DNA of 41,597 nucleotides from JAFMIT01 sp044341215 (GTDB lineage: Bacteria; Actinomycetota; Actinomycetes; S36-B12; UBA5976), in the NCBI GenBank assembly GCA_044341215.1, contig JBIISC010000008.1, positions 1-41,597 on the forward strand. Direction: 5' to 3'. Numbering within the stretch: position 1 is the first letter of the stretch; every line of letters begins with the position of its first letter. The notes under the pieces are model-generated. The model was not told where the DNA came from, searched no databases, and saw only the letters and a program-made list of their open reading frames with translations. Below, piece after piece: positions 24,376 through 32,550 of this stretch. The translations under genes and the position numbers were made by a program.

Positions 24376-25265
24376 CAATTGATACTTTTGAAATGTCAGA
24401 GGAAACAGCACTGCAGTCGAGAACCGCTAAACGCAATATGCGAGTTCGTAAAATGCTGTATGGAATCGCAAACCACTCAGGGCTATTTGCGGCTGGATCG
24501 ATGTTCCTATTTCCTTTCTATTTAGTGCTAGTAGTTTCTTTGATGAGTCGAGACCAGGCATTGCTGCGTAGTCTTTGGCCAAACCCACTTAGTTGGAGCA
24601 ACTACAGCGAAGTCATCAACACTGTGCCATTTTTGAAGTGGACTTGGAACACTTTCGTAATTGCAGGATTGAGCGTTATCGGTGCGGTAATTTCTAACGT
24701 GCCACCCGCATACGCTCTTTCTCACCTGCATTGGAAAGGACGTCAAACCGTATTTATCTTCATCCTCGGAACCATGATGCTTCCTGGCCAAGTAACAATG
24801 ATTCCGATTTACGTAACTTTCGCGAAGTTTGGCTGGATTCCTTCGAATTTACCTCTGATTGTGCCAAACTTCTTTGCCGGTGCTTTCTCCATCTTCTTGC
24901 TCCGCCAGTTCTTTGTGAGTATCCCTTCAGAACTAACAGATGCTGGCCGGGTGGATGGATGTAGCGAGTGGCAGCTAATGATGCGAATCATCGTGCCTTT
25001 GGCAAAGCCCGCGATCTATGCGATTGCTATCTTCACATTCATCGGACAGTGGAATGACTTCTTTGGTGCAAAAATCTACTTGTCAGGTAATCCCGACTTG
25101 TGGACTCTCGGTATCGGTCTAACTCAGTTCGGTAATGAACACGCAACTAACATGAATACAACGATGGCAGCCTCAGTGCTTTTCATGTTGCCATTGATAA
25201 TTGTCTTCTTCTTCGCACAGAAAGTGTTTGTCGAAGGTATAACGCTTACTGGCGTAAAGGGATAG
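24372..25265 (+). CDS. ABC sugar transporter permease (MalG-like)
   Basis: A 297-residue second permease with six predicted helices. The EAA loop reads ELTDAGRVDGCSEWQLMMRI followed by IVPLAKPA. The N-terminal 40 residues are polar and basic, typical of MalG-type proteins. ATG 24372 overlaps the preceding stop as ATGA, so the three transporter genes are one operon. It is followed directly by a strong terminator and no ATPase gene. As in many actinobacteria, a shared MsiK-type ATPase elsewhere probably drives the system. Confidence 0.93.
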   Translation: MTIDTFEMSEETALQSRTAKRNMRVRKMLYGIANHSGLFAAGSMFLFPFYLVLVVSLMSRDQALLRSLWPNPLSWSNYSEVINTVPFLKWTWNTFVIAGLSVIGAVISNVPPAYALSHLHWKGRQTVFIFILGTMMLPGQVTMIPIYVTFAKFGWIPSNLPLIVPNFFAGAFSIFLLRQFFVSIPSELTDAGRVDGCSEWQLMMRIIVPLAKPAIYAIAIFTFIGQWNDFFGAKIYLSGNPDLWTLGIGLTQFGNEHATNMNTTMAASVLFMLPLIIVFFFAQKVFVEGITLTGVKG

Positions 25266-25279
25266 TTATATCAATTTGG

Positions 25280-25315
25280 AAAGGTAACTTAGTTCGAATG
25301 AACTAAGTTACCTTT
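25280..25315. terminator. bidirectional intrinsic terminator, overlapping the end of nagA
   Basis: A perfect 16-bp stem (AAAGGTAACTTAGTTC and complement) with loop GAAT is followed by a T-run on the plus strand and by an equivalent T-rich side on the minus strand. The nagA stop codon (25289-25291) and its last codons lie inside the stem, so the hairpin doubles as coding sequence. Confidence 0.92.
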
Positions 25316-26407
25316 TTTATATACAGAATTAACTCCGTCTTGCCAAATAATTATGTTGCATTGTTTTCCAACCGCAATTGAGCCCACATCTTTTAGGCCA
25401 ATTGCATTTGCTGGTGCGGTTGCAGTTGCCCAGCAAGCTTCAACAAGATCAAAGTTATAAACATTGGTTAAGCGATTAAAAACGCGTTCCATATTTAGAG
25501 TGCTACCAGCAAGGGTTTTAGTGCCAGCGACCGTGACCACGTCATCTGTGCAAGTAACCGCTAAACCACCTAAGTTGTATTCGCCGTCAGGCATTCCAGC
25601 AGCGCTAATTGCATCTGTAATCGCTAAAAACTGGCGCTTTTTGGCTGTGTGGGCCAGTGCGATACTCAAATCGCCAACATGGTTTCCGTCAGTTATCACT
25701 TCAACGTTTAATCGCGCATCTGTCAGTGCAACATCAGCCAAGCCACTTTCGCGATGATGCAAAGAACGCATTGCATTAAACAAATGTGTTACAACAGTTG
25801 CACCTGCATCGGCACCTGCGATTGCAAAGTCTGAAGTTGCATCTGAATGGCCGAGGGCAACTGTGACGCCATTTTGAACAAACTCTTTAATGGCGTCTAT
25901 TGCACCTTCAAGCTCTGGTGCGATTGTGATCATTCTCAAATTACCATGTGAGACATTAAGGATTTTCTTCACCGAAGCAGAATCTGGAGCAGTTAATGCT
26001 GCTGGATTTTGCGCACCGCACTTTGCACTAGAAAGAAATGGTCCTTCAAGATGAACACCTGCGATTACGTCTTCAGAGACCAAGGCAGAAAGTTGTTCAA
26101 TCAGCACTACCTGCTTATCAACGGGTGCGCTGACCAAACTTGCTAGCACGGAAGTTGTGCCATGCTTAAGATGGAAGTTTGCAACTGCCTTTGAATTAGA
26201 AATATCATCAAATGAGAAACCGCCACCACCATGACAATGAATGTCAACGAAACCCGGAATCAAAATCCCATCTGTGGTGACATCTGTTTTTAGATTTATA
26301 TCTTCGGAAATCTCAGTAATCAATCCTGTGATTTCATCAAAAACTAAAACACCATTAGAAATGACTTTCTCAGAGGTGACTATTTTCGATGCTCGGATTG
26401 AAGTCAT
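25289..26407 (-). CDS. nagA: N-acetylglucosamine-6-phosphate deacetylase
   Basis: A 372-residue amidohydrolase that converts GlcNAc-6-P to glucosamine-6-P and acetate. Metal and catalytic motifs are all present: DIHCHGGGG (H57, H59), HLEGPF (metal ligand E121), GHSDAT (H187), THLFNAM (H208) and the catalytic aspartate D265 in TDAISAAG. PGFVD before the first motif is typical of the family. I chose ATG 26407, 4 nt after the SIS gene stop; a TTG at 26425 would add six residues and overlap that gene. Neither start has a clear Shine-Dalgarno, so translational coupling is likely. It lies second in the minus-strand operon after the deaminase. Confidence 0.95.
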   Translation of the reverse strand: MTSIRASKIVTSEKVISNGVLVFDEITGLITEISEDINLKTDVTTDGILIPGFVDIHCHGGGGFSFDDISNSKAVANFHLKHGTTSVLASLVSAPVDKQVVLIEQLSALVSEDVIAGVHLEGPFLSSAKCGAQNPAALTAPDSASVKKILNVSHGNLRMITIAPELEGAIDAIKEFVQNGVTVALGHSDATSDFAIAGADAGATVVTHLFNAMRSLHHRESGLADVALTDARLNVEVITDGNHVGDLSIALAHTAKKRQFLAITDAISAAGMPDGEYNLGGLAVTCTDDVVTVAGTKTLAGSTLNMERVFNRLTNVYNFDLVEACWATATAPANAIGLKDVGSIAVGKQCNIIIWQDGVNSVYKKGNLVHSN

Positions 26408-26411
26408 GAGT

Positions 26412-27290
26412 TCAGGATAGAACAACCGAGCGAGAAAGGTGACGCGGTTGGTCTGGATTGAAGTTGCGCTTTCGAGCTAATTCGACAGCGGTGCGGTGGG
26501 CGAGGACTAAATGCGCCATTGGATCGATGTCGCGCGTTTCAAAGAATGCGCCTGTTGCTTCGACATCTGATTGCAAATTGGCAGGTGGAGTGCCAAAGCA
26601 CCAAACCACTCGACCAGGTTGTGCGATAGAGATTGGTCCGTGTCGGTAATCCATTGCCGGATGTGTTTCAGCCCAAAATTGCGCTGTTTCGCGAGTTTTA
26701 AGTGCAGCTTCACTAGCCATCGCAATTGTCCAGCCAGTTCCAAGAAATGAAATCTGTTCAGCAGACGCATATTGCTCAACTGATTCGCTCAGCATTGCCT
26801 TGGCCTGTTGGGCTGCCAAAGTTAGATCTTGCCCAATATGAGCGCGGAGTAGTGCCAGAGTGCTGGTGGCAAAGCGGGTGGAAACCACAGATTTCTCAGA
26901 TGCGAAGTCCAAAACAATCGAGTTATCAGCAGCTTTGGTGGCAGGGGAGTCGGGTTTTTCGGTGAAAACCACAGTTGGGACCTTGCCCTTGAGGTTATTG
27001 AGTAAACCCACAGTTTCGGTGGTCGTGCCAGTGCGGGTGAGAGCAATTACCCGGTCATAGCGGCGGGTGTAGTTCATCTCGCTGGCGGTAAAAGCATCAG
27101 CTTCCCCCTGCCCTGTGCTCTCACGAAGGAGGGCGAATGCCATCGACATAAACCATGAAGTGCCACACCCCACAACCGCAATACGCTCACCTTTTTGGGG
27201 CAAAATGTCCCGAAATTGCGGTGCAAGGGCCGCAGCCTGCAACCAGTTCTCCGGTTGGCTGGATATCTCATCATCTATGTGAAAAGTCAT
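26412..27290 (-). CDS. SIS-domain glucosamine-6-phosphate deaminase (NagB-II/AgaS type)
   Basis: A 292-residue sugar isomerase-like protein with two SIS domains. Phosphosugar-binding features are VVGCGTSWFMSMAFALL (about residues 38-54), the serine/threonine loop ALTRTGTTTET (about 84-94), and in domain two LGTGWTIAMASEAALKTRET (about 180-200) followed by HPAMDYRHGP. This arrangement is like the isomerase half of GlmS and the NagB-II deaminases, unlike classical NagB. With nagA next door it most likely turns glucosamine-6-P into fructose-6-P and ammonia. An isomerase acting on another amino-sugar phosphate is the alternative. It starts at ATG 27290 and is divergent from the ROK gene, with a shared control region. 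Confidence 0.85.
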   Translation of the reverse strand: MTFHIDDEISSQPENWLQAAALAPQFRDILPQKGERIAVVGCGTSWFMSMAFALLRESTGQGEADAFTASEMNYTRRYDRVIALTRTGTTTETVGLLNNLKGKVPTVVFTEKPDSPATKAADNSIVLDFASEKSVVSTRFATSTLALLRAHIGQDLTLAAQQAKAMLSESVEQYASAEQISFLGTGWTIAMASEAALKTRETAQFWAETHPAMDYRHGPISIAQPGRVVWCFGTPPANLQSDVEATGAFFETRDIDPMAHLVLAHRTAVELARKRNFNPDQPRHLSRSVVLS

Positions 27291-27345
27291 TAAGGGCGCT
27301 CCTGAGGCTTAAGCGGCACTCCGCTAGGCGGATTACGGGATTTAT

Positions 27346-27365
27346 TGTAAAGTATCCTAACGCAA
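27346..27365. promoter_or_regulatory. candidate shared operator in the nagB/ROK intergenic region
   Basis: TGTAAAGTATCCTAACGCAA matches 16 of 20 positions of the element at 21940-21959 ahead of the transporter operon. Read on the minus strand it overlaps TACAAT, a good -10 hexamer for the nagB-nagA operon. The gap is 129 nt and also contains a CCGC-TAG-GCGG hairpin at about 27321-27331. Confidence 0.45.
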
Positions 27366-27419
27366 GAAAGTAGACCCTAAACCGGGCTGACTGATTTTGA
27401 CTAAAACCCTGGAGGACCA

Positions 27420-28640
27420 ATGAGTGATTCAACTGCTCAGGTAGTTCCCTCATACTTACGAGAACTCAACGAGCGTCGGGTCTTAGAGATACTGCGCGAA
27501 CAAGGTCCCGCTCATGCTGCTCATATAGCTCGCCTTGCAAGTCTTTCGCGCCCAACCTCAGCACAGGTATTACGCGCACTTGTAGACGTTGGTCTAGTTG
27601 AAGAACAAATGCCAATGAGTAGAGATCCAGGTCGAGCTAAGTCAATGTTCTATGCAGTTTCAACTTTAGGTGCAGTACTTAGTGTGGATATTGGTGCGAG
27701 ATTTATTCGCGCATCTGTTGGCGATGTGAATGGAACCCAACTTGCCACCGCTAGTCATGCCTTAACTGAAACAACTTTGGCAAGTGTTATTAAAACTATG
27801 CATTCAGTTGTTGATGAAGTGTTGGCAGAATCAAAATACACTTCGAAAGATATTTTGAGTTTCGTGGTTGGGTCTCCTGGTGTGGTAGATCGCGAAGCTG
27901 GACAAATCGCAATCGCAGGAACTATTAGTGAACTTGAAGGTGTGAAACTTACAGAGCTTTTGGAAAAGGAATTTGGTTTCAAACCAGTTATTGAAAACGA
28001 TGTAAATTTAGTTGCAATTGCGGAACAAAATTTTGGTGCTGGAAAAAATGTTGATACTTTTGCAGTGTTATCAGTTGGTTCAGGTATCGGTGCCGGCTTG
28101 ATTATTAATGGTCAGATTCATCGCGGACATCGCGGAGCAGCAGGAGAAATCTTCTACATCCCACTCACTGGCGCTGACGATATTCGACATAACAATTCCG
28201 ACCCATCTAGCGGAAACATTGAAAGCTTTGCCGCCTCTATAGCAAAAAACTACCCTGACTCCAAACTTGTTTCACCTTACAAAACAATTGAGATTTTTAA
28301 AGCAGCACGGGATAAGGATTCGCTCGCATTGGCAGTCGTAGCAAATGTTGCTATGCGAATTGCCCTGTATATCTCAACGATTACTTCAGTGATTGACGTC
28401 GAATCTGTTGTCTTGAGTGGTGGTATCGGGCGCCAAGCCGATGTTTTGCTTGAAGAAATACGTGCAGTAACAGCGAACATAGTTCCTTATGCTCCAAATA
28501 TTGAAGTTTCGCAATTAGGCGACAATGCCGTCCTACTTGGTGCAAGTGCACTTGGCACAAAAATAGCTCAAAACACCGTTTTTGCCCGACGATCAAATGC
28601 ATATTCCGCAGCACGTGAAACTGCAGACATAGCCTTATGA
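27420..28640 (+). CDS. ROK-family transcriptional regulator (NagC-like)
   Basis: A 406-residue repressor-type protein. Residues 15-75 form a winged helix-turn-helix (ERRVLEILREQGPAHAAHIAR, LSRPTSAQVLRALVDVGLV). The rest is an ROK kinase-like domain: VLSVDIGARFIRASVGDVNG, ENDVNLVAIAEQNFGAGK, VGSGIGAGLIINGQIHRGHRGAAGEI and VVLSGGIGRQ. The usual C-x-C-G-x-x-G-C zinc motif after the GAAGEI segment is absent, replaced by polar residues. GGAGGACC directly before ATG 27420 is a strong ribosome site. It overlaps the GH4 gene by 4 nt and heads that operon, so it very likely regulates this amino-sugar island with a sugar (phosphate) as inducer. Confidence 0.92.
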   Translation: MSDSTAQVVPSYLRELNERRVLEILREQGPAHAAHIARLASLSRPTSAQVLRALVDVGLVEEQMPMSRDPGRAKSMFYAVSTLGAVLSVDIGARFIRASVGDVNGTQLATASHALTETTLASVIKTMHSVVDEVLAESKYTSKDILSFVVGSPGVVDREAGQIAIAGTISELEGVKLTELLEKEFGFKPVIENDVNLVAIAEQNFGAGKNVDTFAVLSVGSGIGAGLIINGQIHRGHRGAAGEIFYIPLTGADDIRHNNSDPSSGNIESFAASIAKNYPDSKLVSPYKTIEIFKAARDKDSLALAVVANVAMRIALYISTITSVIDVESVVLSGGIGRQADVLLEEIRAVTANIVPYAPNIEVSQLGDNAVLLGASALGTKIAQNTVFARRSNAYSAARETADIAL

Positions 28641-29920
28641 AATTAGCAGTAATTGGTGGCGGTTCTAGTTACACACCAGAACTCATTGACGGTGTGCTAC
28701 TTCGACGAGATCGCTTGCCAATTAAAACTATTTCTCTTTGTGACATCAATCCAGAGCGCCTAAAGATCGTAAGTGATTTTGCCCACCGGATGATCAAAGC
28801 CGCTGGCGGTGGAATTGATATTGAGACCACTGAAAGTCAAGCAGAAGCAGTTAAAGATGCAAGATTTGTGGTTAGTCAAATTCGAATTGGCCAACAAGCA
28901 GCTCGCCATCGTGATGAAATGCTCGGTCGTGAATTCAATCTAATTGGACAGGAAACTGTTGGGGTTGGCGGATTCGCAAAAGGATTGCGAACAATTCCTG
29001 TGGCACTGAAACTTGCTGATGAAATCTTGAAGCATGCCCCACAAGCGCAATTATTAAATTTCACCAATCCAGCCGGCATGGTTACCGAAGCTCTGCTTTC
29101 GCAGCGCCCAGAACTGAACACAATTGGGCTTTGCAATGTTCCGTGGAACATTAAGAATGAAATTGCAACAACCCTAGACAAGCCTTTTAAAAGTCTTGAA
29201 TTGGATTACATCGGCCTGAATCATTTATCTTGGGTTCGCGGACTTCGCTTTGAGGGCAAAGATTTATCAAAAGATGCAATTCGAGGTTTTCGCGGCCTAA
29301 CTGGCAAACAAGCACACGGTGATGATGATCCGTTTTGGGAGCCAGAAAGTATCGACACAATAGATGCAATTCCAAATTATTATTTGCTTTATTACTACGA
29401 GACGCAGCAATGGTTGGCATATCAGAAAAATCATCCAACTCGGGCAAGTGCAGTAATGGAGATTGAGGCAAATCTGTTTAAGAAATACCAAGATCCTGAT
29501 TTGAATCACAAACCAGACGATTTAATGAAACGCGGTGGCGCTTACTACTCGGATTCGGCCGCCGAATTGATGGCAGATATCGCAAGCGATGCCAACACTG
29601 TTCATATAGTCAACACAAAACATAATGGTGCAGTTCCAGGGATGATTGTTGACACAGTTATGGAAATCCCTTGCACGATAAATGCTAAAGGTGCAACACC
29701 AATTGCGACTACTGCAATGCGACCAGAAATGCATGCTTTGGTGAATATGGTGAAAGATTTTGAATTGCTAACGATTAAGGCCGCAGTCGACGGGGATGCA
29801 GATGCAGCAATCCAAGCATTGATTGCAAATCCACTTGGCCCTGACCTTTCACAAGCTCCAAAGCTTTGGAAGCGGTTGAAAGAAGAACATAAAGGTTTGC
29901 TTGGAGCGCTTGATGATTAA
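28637..29920 (+). CDS. GH4-family glycosidase (6-phospho-beta-glucosidase type)
   Basis: A 427-residue NAD- and Mn-dependent glycosidase. The NAD loop VIGGGSSYTPE is at residues 5-15. The metal ligands are C166 in IGLCNVPWN and H196 in IGLNHLSWV; the CN-x-P form is typical of beta-glucosidases of this family rather than alpha-glucosidases. GQETVGVGGFAKGLRTIP (104-121) and the tyrosine-rich PNYYLLYYYE segment (246-255), which holds the likely catalytic base, also fit. GH4 enzymes of this branch normally act on 6-phospho-disaccharides made by a PTS, yet no PTS gene is here. The in-situ substrate may therefore be a kinase-phosphorylated GlcNAc disaccharide or an unphosphorylated one. ATG 28637 overlaps the ROK stop as ATGA. 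Confidence 0.9.
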   Translation: MKLAVIGGGSSYTPELIDGVLLRRDRLPIKTISLCDINPERLKIVSDFAHRMIKAAGGGIDIETTESQAEAVKDARFVVSQIRIGQQAARHRDEMLGREFNLIGQETVGVGGFAKGLRTIPVALKLADEILKHAPQAQLLNFTNPAGMVTEALLSQRPELNTIGLCNVPWNIKNEIATTLDKPFKSLELDYIGLNHLSWVRGLRFEGKDLSKDAIRGFRGLTGKQAHGDDDPFWEPESIDTIDAIPNYYLLYYYETQQWLAYQKNHPTRASAVMEIEANLFKKYQDPDLNHKPDDLMKRGGAYYSDSAAELMADIASDANTVHIVNTKHNGAVPGMIVDTVMEIPCTINAKGATPIATTAMRPEMHALVNMVKDFELLTIKAAVDGDADAAIQALIANPLGPDLSQAPKLWKRLKEEHKGLLGALDD

Positions 29921-30911
29921 TTTTTATCTTGGAGTTGATTCAGGTGGTACAAAAACACATGCGGCAGTGATGAATACTTCCGGACAAATCATTGGAGTTG
30001 GAGTTGCTGGAACAGGCAACTGGGAGCGGGTTGGTCTAACAGCTTCAGTGCGTCAGCTATTTGTTGCGATTGATGAGGCCTTGGCGGATGCGAAAGTCAC
30101 ACGTTCAGAAGTCAAGTATGCAACTTTCGCACTTGCTGGAGTCGACTGGCCGAGCGATCAAGAAATGATTGCAAAAGCAATTTCTGAAAATGGTCTTGGT
30201 TGCAAGCCGGTAGTACTAAACGATGCATTTGCAGTTCTTTATGCTGGAAGCCCAACGCGAGTTGGCATTGCTTCAATTGCTGGAACTGGCGGCAAGACGG
30301 TAGCGAGTGACGGGGTTCAAACTAAAGAAACACTTGGCATGCATCTTGGCGAGGGCGGCGGTGCTGGCGAAATCGTTAGCCGGGCACTTGCAGTCATGGG
30401 ACAAATGCATCACGGTCAACGAGCCAAGACTCCGATGTTTGATCGAGTGCTAAATGAGATGAATCAAAAAGATGGAAATAGCCTTTTCCAGTCAGTAGCC
30501 CGCGAGAATCTTGGTATTGATGAAGCCATGGCTCCTTTGTTCTTTGATCTAGCATTAGCAGGAGACGAAGCAGCAATCGAAATCGTTTCGCAAACCGCCC
30601 GTCAACATGCCATGGACGTTCTGGGGCTTATTTCCCAGTTGGATTTCACCGCCCCAATTCCACTGATTCGTGCCGGCGGACTTCACACGGCTGAAAATCG
30701 AATATTCGACGATTCGTTCAATCAGACAATCGAAAATTCAGAGTACGAGTTTGAAACTAGTGTTCTGAGAGTTGTGCCAGTTGTTGGTGCATTAATGCAC
30801 GCAGCAATTTCGAATAGCGGGGCCATGACACAAGAAGTGCGTGACCAGCTGATGAAGGATGCAACTGGACGTAATCAGGATTTTCGCTTAACAAATTCTC
30901 AGGCTGGTTAG
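29913..30911 (+). CDS. BadF/BadG-type N-acetylglucosamine kinase
   Basis: A 332-residue ASKHA-fold sugar kinase. The phosphate-1 loop is GVDSGGTKTHAAV (about residues 7-19). The catalytic/connect region is VVLNDAFAVLYAGSP, and the second phosphate loop is ASIAGTGGKTVAS, with GEGGGAGEIVSRAL following. These are the signatures of the BadF/BadG/BcrA/BcrD ATPase family, which includes eukaryotic-type GlcNAc kinases. It would turn free cytoplasmic GlcNAc into GlcNAc-6-P, the NagA substrate. ATG 29913 is chosen because GGAG (29903-29906) is well placed; an in-frame TTG at 29901 lies before it. It overlaps the GH4 gene end by 8 nt. Confidence 0.9.
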   Translation: MINFYLGVDSGGTKTHAAVMNTSGQIIGVGVAGTGNWERVGLTASVRQLFVAIDEALADAKVTRSEVKYATFALAGVDWPSDQEMIAKAISENGLGCKPVVLNDAFAVLYAGSPTRVGIASIAGTGGKTVASDGVQTKETLGMHLGEGGGAGEIVSRALAVMGQMHHGQRAKTPMFDRVLNEMNQKDGNSLFQSVARENLGIDEAMAPLFFDLALAGDEAAIEIVSQTARQHAMDVLGLISQLDFTAPIPLIRAGGLHTAENRIFDDSFNQTIENSEYEFETSVLRVVPVVGALMHAAISNSGAMTQEVRDQLMKDATGRNQDFRLTNSQAG

Positions 30912-30918
30912 GAGCAAA

Positions 30919-32550
30919 GTGGTGGCAATTTCTGGTGCATCCGAAAAACAGCAAGCAATTATTGAATTCTTCTTTAAACGACATGAAAGTGCCTTCAAAA
31001 AAATTGACGTTGTTATCGAAGTTTCTAAATCAAATGCAATGACGCGAGAAACGTTTGATGTTAACGCCTCTTTGTCTGGATCGAAGTTGAACATAAAAAT
31101 TGCAGCCACTGATTTAAATTCTGTGCGCTGGGCGTTAAATGCAGTTCGCAAATGGCTGAAGACTGGTGCGAAAGAATTATTGTCGATTACTGATAAGCCA
31201 GATTTCCGCTGGCGAGGTGTGGTTGAAGGTTTCTACGGAAATCCGTGGACCGCAGAACAAAGGCTTAAAGGCGTTGAGTATTTCGGCGACTTCGGCATGA
31301 ATTTGTATCTAATTGCGCCAAAAGATGCTCAATGGCAAAGATTTCAGTGGCGAAATCCGCTTAGTGATGATTTTTTGAAGGAATTAGCAGAATTAATCGC
31401 CCGTGGAAATGAAAATGCAGTTGATGTTGCGGCTTGTGTTTCGCCAGGATTATCCGTTACTTATTCGAGTGATGAAGATGTGCAGGCAGTTGTAAACAAG
31501 TTCTTGCAAATGGCTTCGGTTGGTGCCTGGCACTTTGGTTTATTACTAGATGACATTCCAGATGTCTTAACTCACGAAAATGATTTAGCGAAATATGGCA
31601 ATGTCGCACAAGCACATGCAGATTTCGCAAATCGGGTTCGTGCAAAGTTAGTTGAAGCAAATCCATTAGCCCACGTAATCTTGTGCCCAATGCATTACGC
31701 AGGCCGTGGCACGGAGCCTTACTGTCATGTGATGGGTGATGAACTTCATCCACAAATTGATTTGATGTGGACTGGTCGAGAAATTTGCAGCGGCTATTTA
31801 GATATTGCTGATGCGGTTGTTTTCGATCGCAGTACTCGACGCCCACCTTTCTACTGGGACAACTACCCAGTAAACGATGGTTCGATGGCCAATCGATTAC
31901 ATATTGGTCCAATCGATGGTCGTGAAAAGGGTTTGCACAAATATTCAGCCGGATTACTTGCAAACCCAATGGAACATTTCGAAGCATCACTAATTTCGCT
32001 TGGCACGATCGGTGATTATTTATGGTCAACCGAAAAATATGCTGCATATGATTCTTGGGAATCAATTTTGGTGGATTTGATTCCAGCTGAAGAAGATCGA
32101 AGCGCAATCCGAGAGTTCTTTAGAAACACTCTAGGCCTGACAGGTCACTGGTCACCAGAGTTCAATCAAACAATTGGCGCCTGTTCAAGCGCTTGGCGAG
32201 ACGGCAATCCTGAGAAAGCCGCAAAAGCAGCACGTGAAGCTGCCAAGAAGATTCGTCAAAATCACAAAGTTATTAGCAGTGACGGTTTTTGCGCCCCACT
32301 TCTAAGAAATGAAATTGCTCCTTGGTTGGATAAATATGCACGAGGTGCAGACTGGCTTGAAGGTATGGCTTTGGTACTAGATGAATGTGTGGCAGTTGCA
32401 GGTGAGGGCCTTCATGGGCCCAAGAGTGGGCTCGCAAAGCTCATCCAATACAGGGCCGAATTGAACGCAACGACCCGCAAGCTCTTTGGTGACGGATTCG
32501 ACATAATGCTCGGAGAACTCGCTGGCGAGATAACCTTTGACCGTGACTAA
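30919..32550 (+). CDS. cytoplasmic GH84 beta-N-acetylglucosaminidase
   Basis: A 543-residue glycoside hydrolase. Residues 1-85 resemble the small alpha/beta domain that precedes many hexosaminidase barrels. The catalytic barrel starts with DFRWRGVVEGFYGNPW (95-110), a GH84 hallmark, and carries the paired catalytic aspartates D211-D212 in GLLLDDIPDV. KFLQMASVGAWHFGLLLDDI and MWTGREICSGYLD also fit. The last 160 residues are helical. No signal peptide, so it works on imported oligosaccharides, releasing GlcNAc for the adjacent kinase by substrate-assisted catalysis. Start GTG 30919 with AGGAG overlapping the kinase stop; GTG 30922 is equally possible. It ends the operon, or runs on into the peroxidase gene that overlaps it. 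Confidence 0.92.
   Translation: MVAISGASEKQQAIIEFFFKRHESAFKKIDVVIEVSKSNAMTRETFDVNASLSGSKLNIKIAATDLNSVRWALNAVRKWLKTGAKELLSITDKPDFRWRGVVEGFYGNPWTAEQRLKGVEYFGDFGMNLYLIAPKDAQWQRFQWRNPLSDDFLKELAELIARGNENAVDVAACVSPGLSVTYSSDEDVQAVVNKFLQMASVGAWHFGLLLDDIPDVLTHENDLAKYGNVAQAHADFANRVRAKLVEANPLAHVILCPMHYAGRGTEPYCHVMGDELHPQIDLMWTGREICSGYLDIADAVVFDRSTRRPPFYWDNYPVNDGSMANRLHIGPIDGREKGLHKYSAGLLANPMEHFEASLISLGTIGDYLWSTEKYAAYDSWESILVDLIPAEEDRSAIREFFRNTLGLTGHWSPEFNQTIGACSSAWRDGNPEKAAKAAREAAKKIRQNHKVISSDGFCAPLLRNEIAPWLDKYARGADWLEGMALVLDECVAVAGEGLHGPKSGLAKLIQYRAELNATTRKLFGDGFDIMLGELAGEITFDRD

Noticed and set aside
31457..32107. 216-codon open frame on the minus strand inside the GH84 gene
   Set aside because: Fully embedded in a gene with clear catalytic motifs; His/Leu-rich translation with no motif and no ribosome site.
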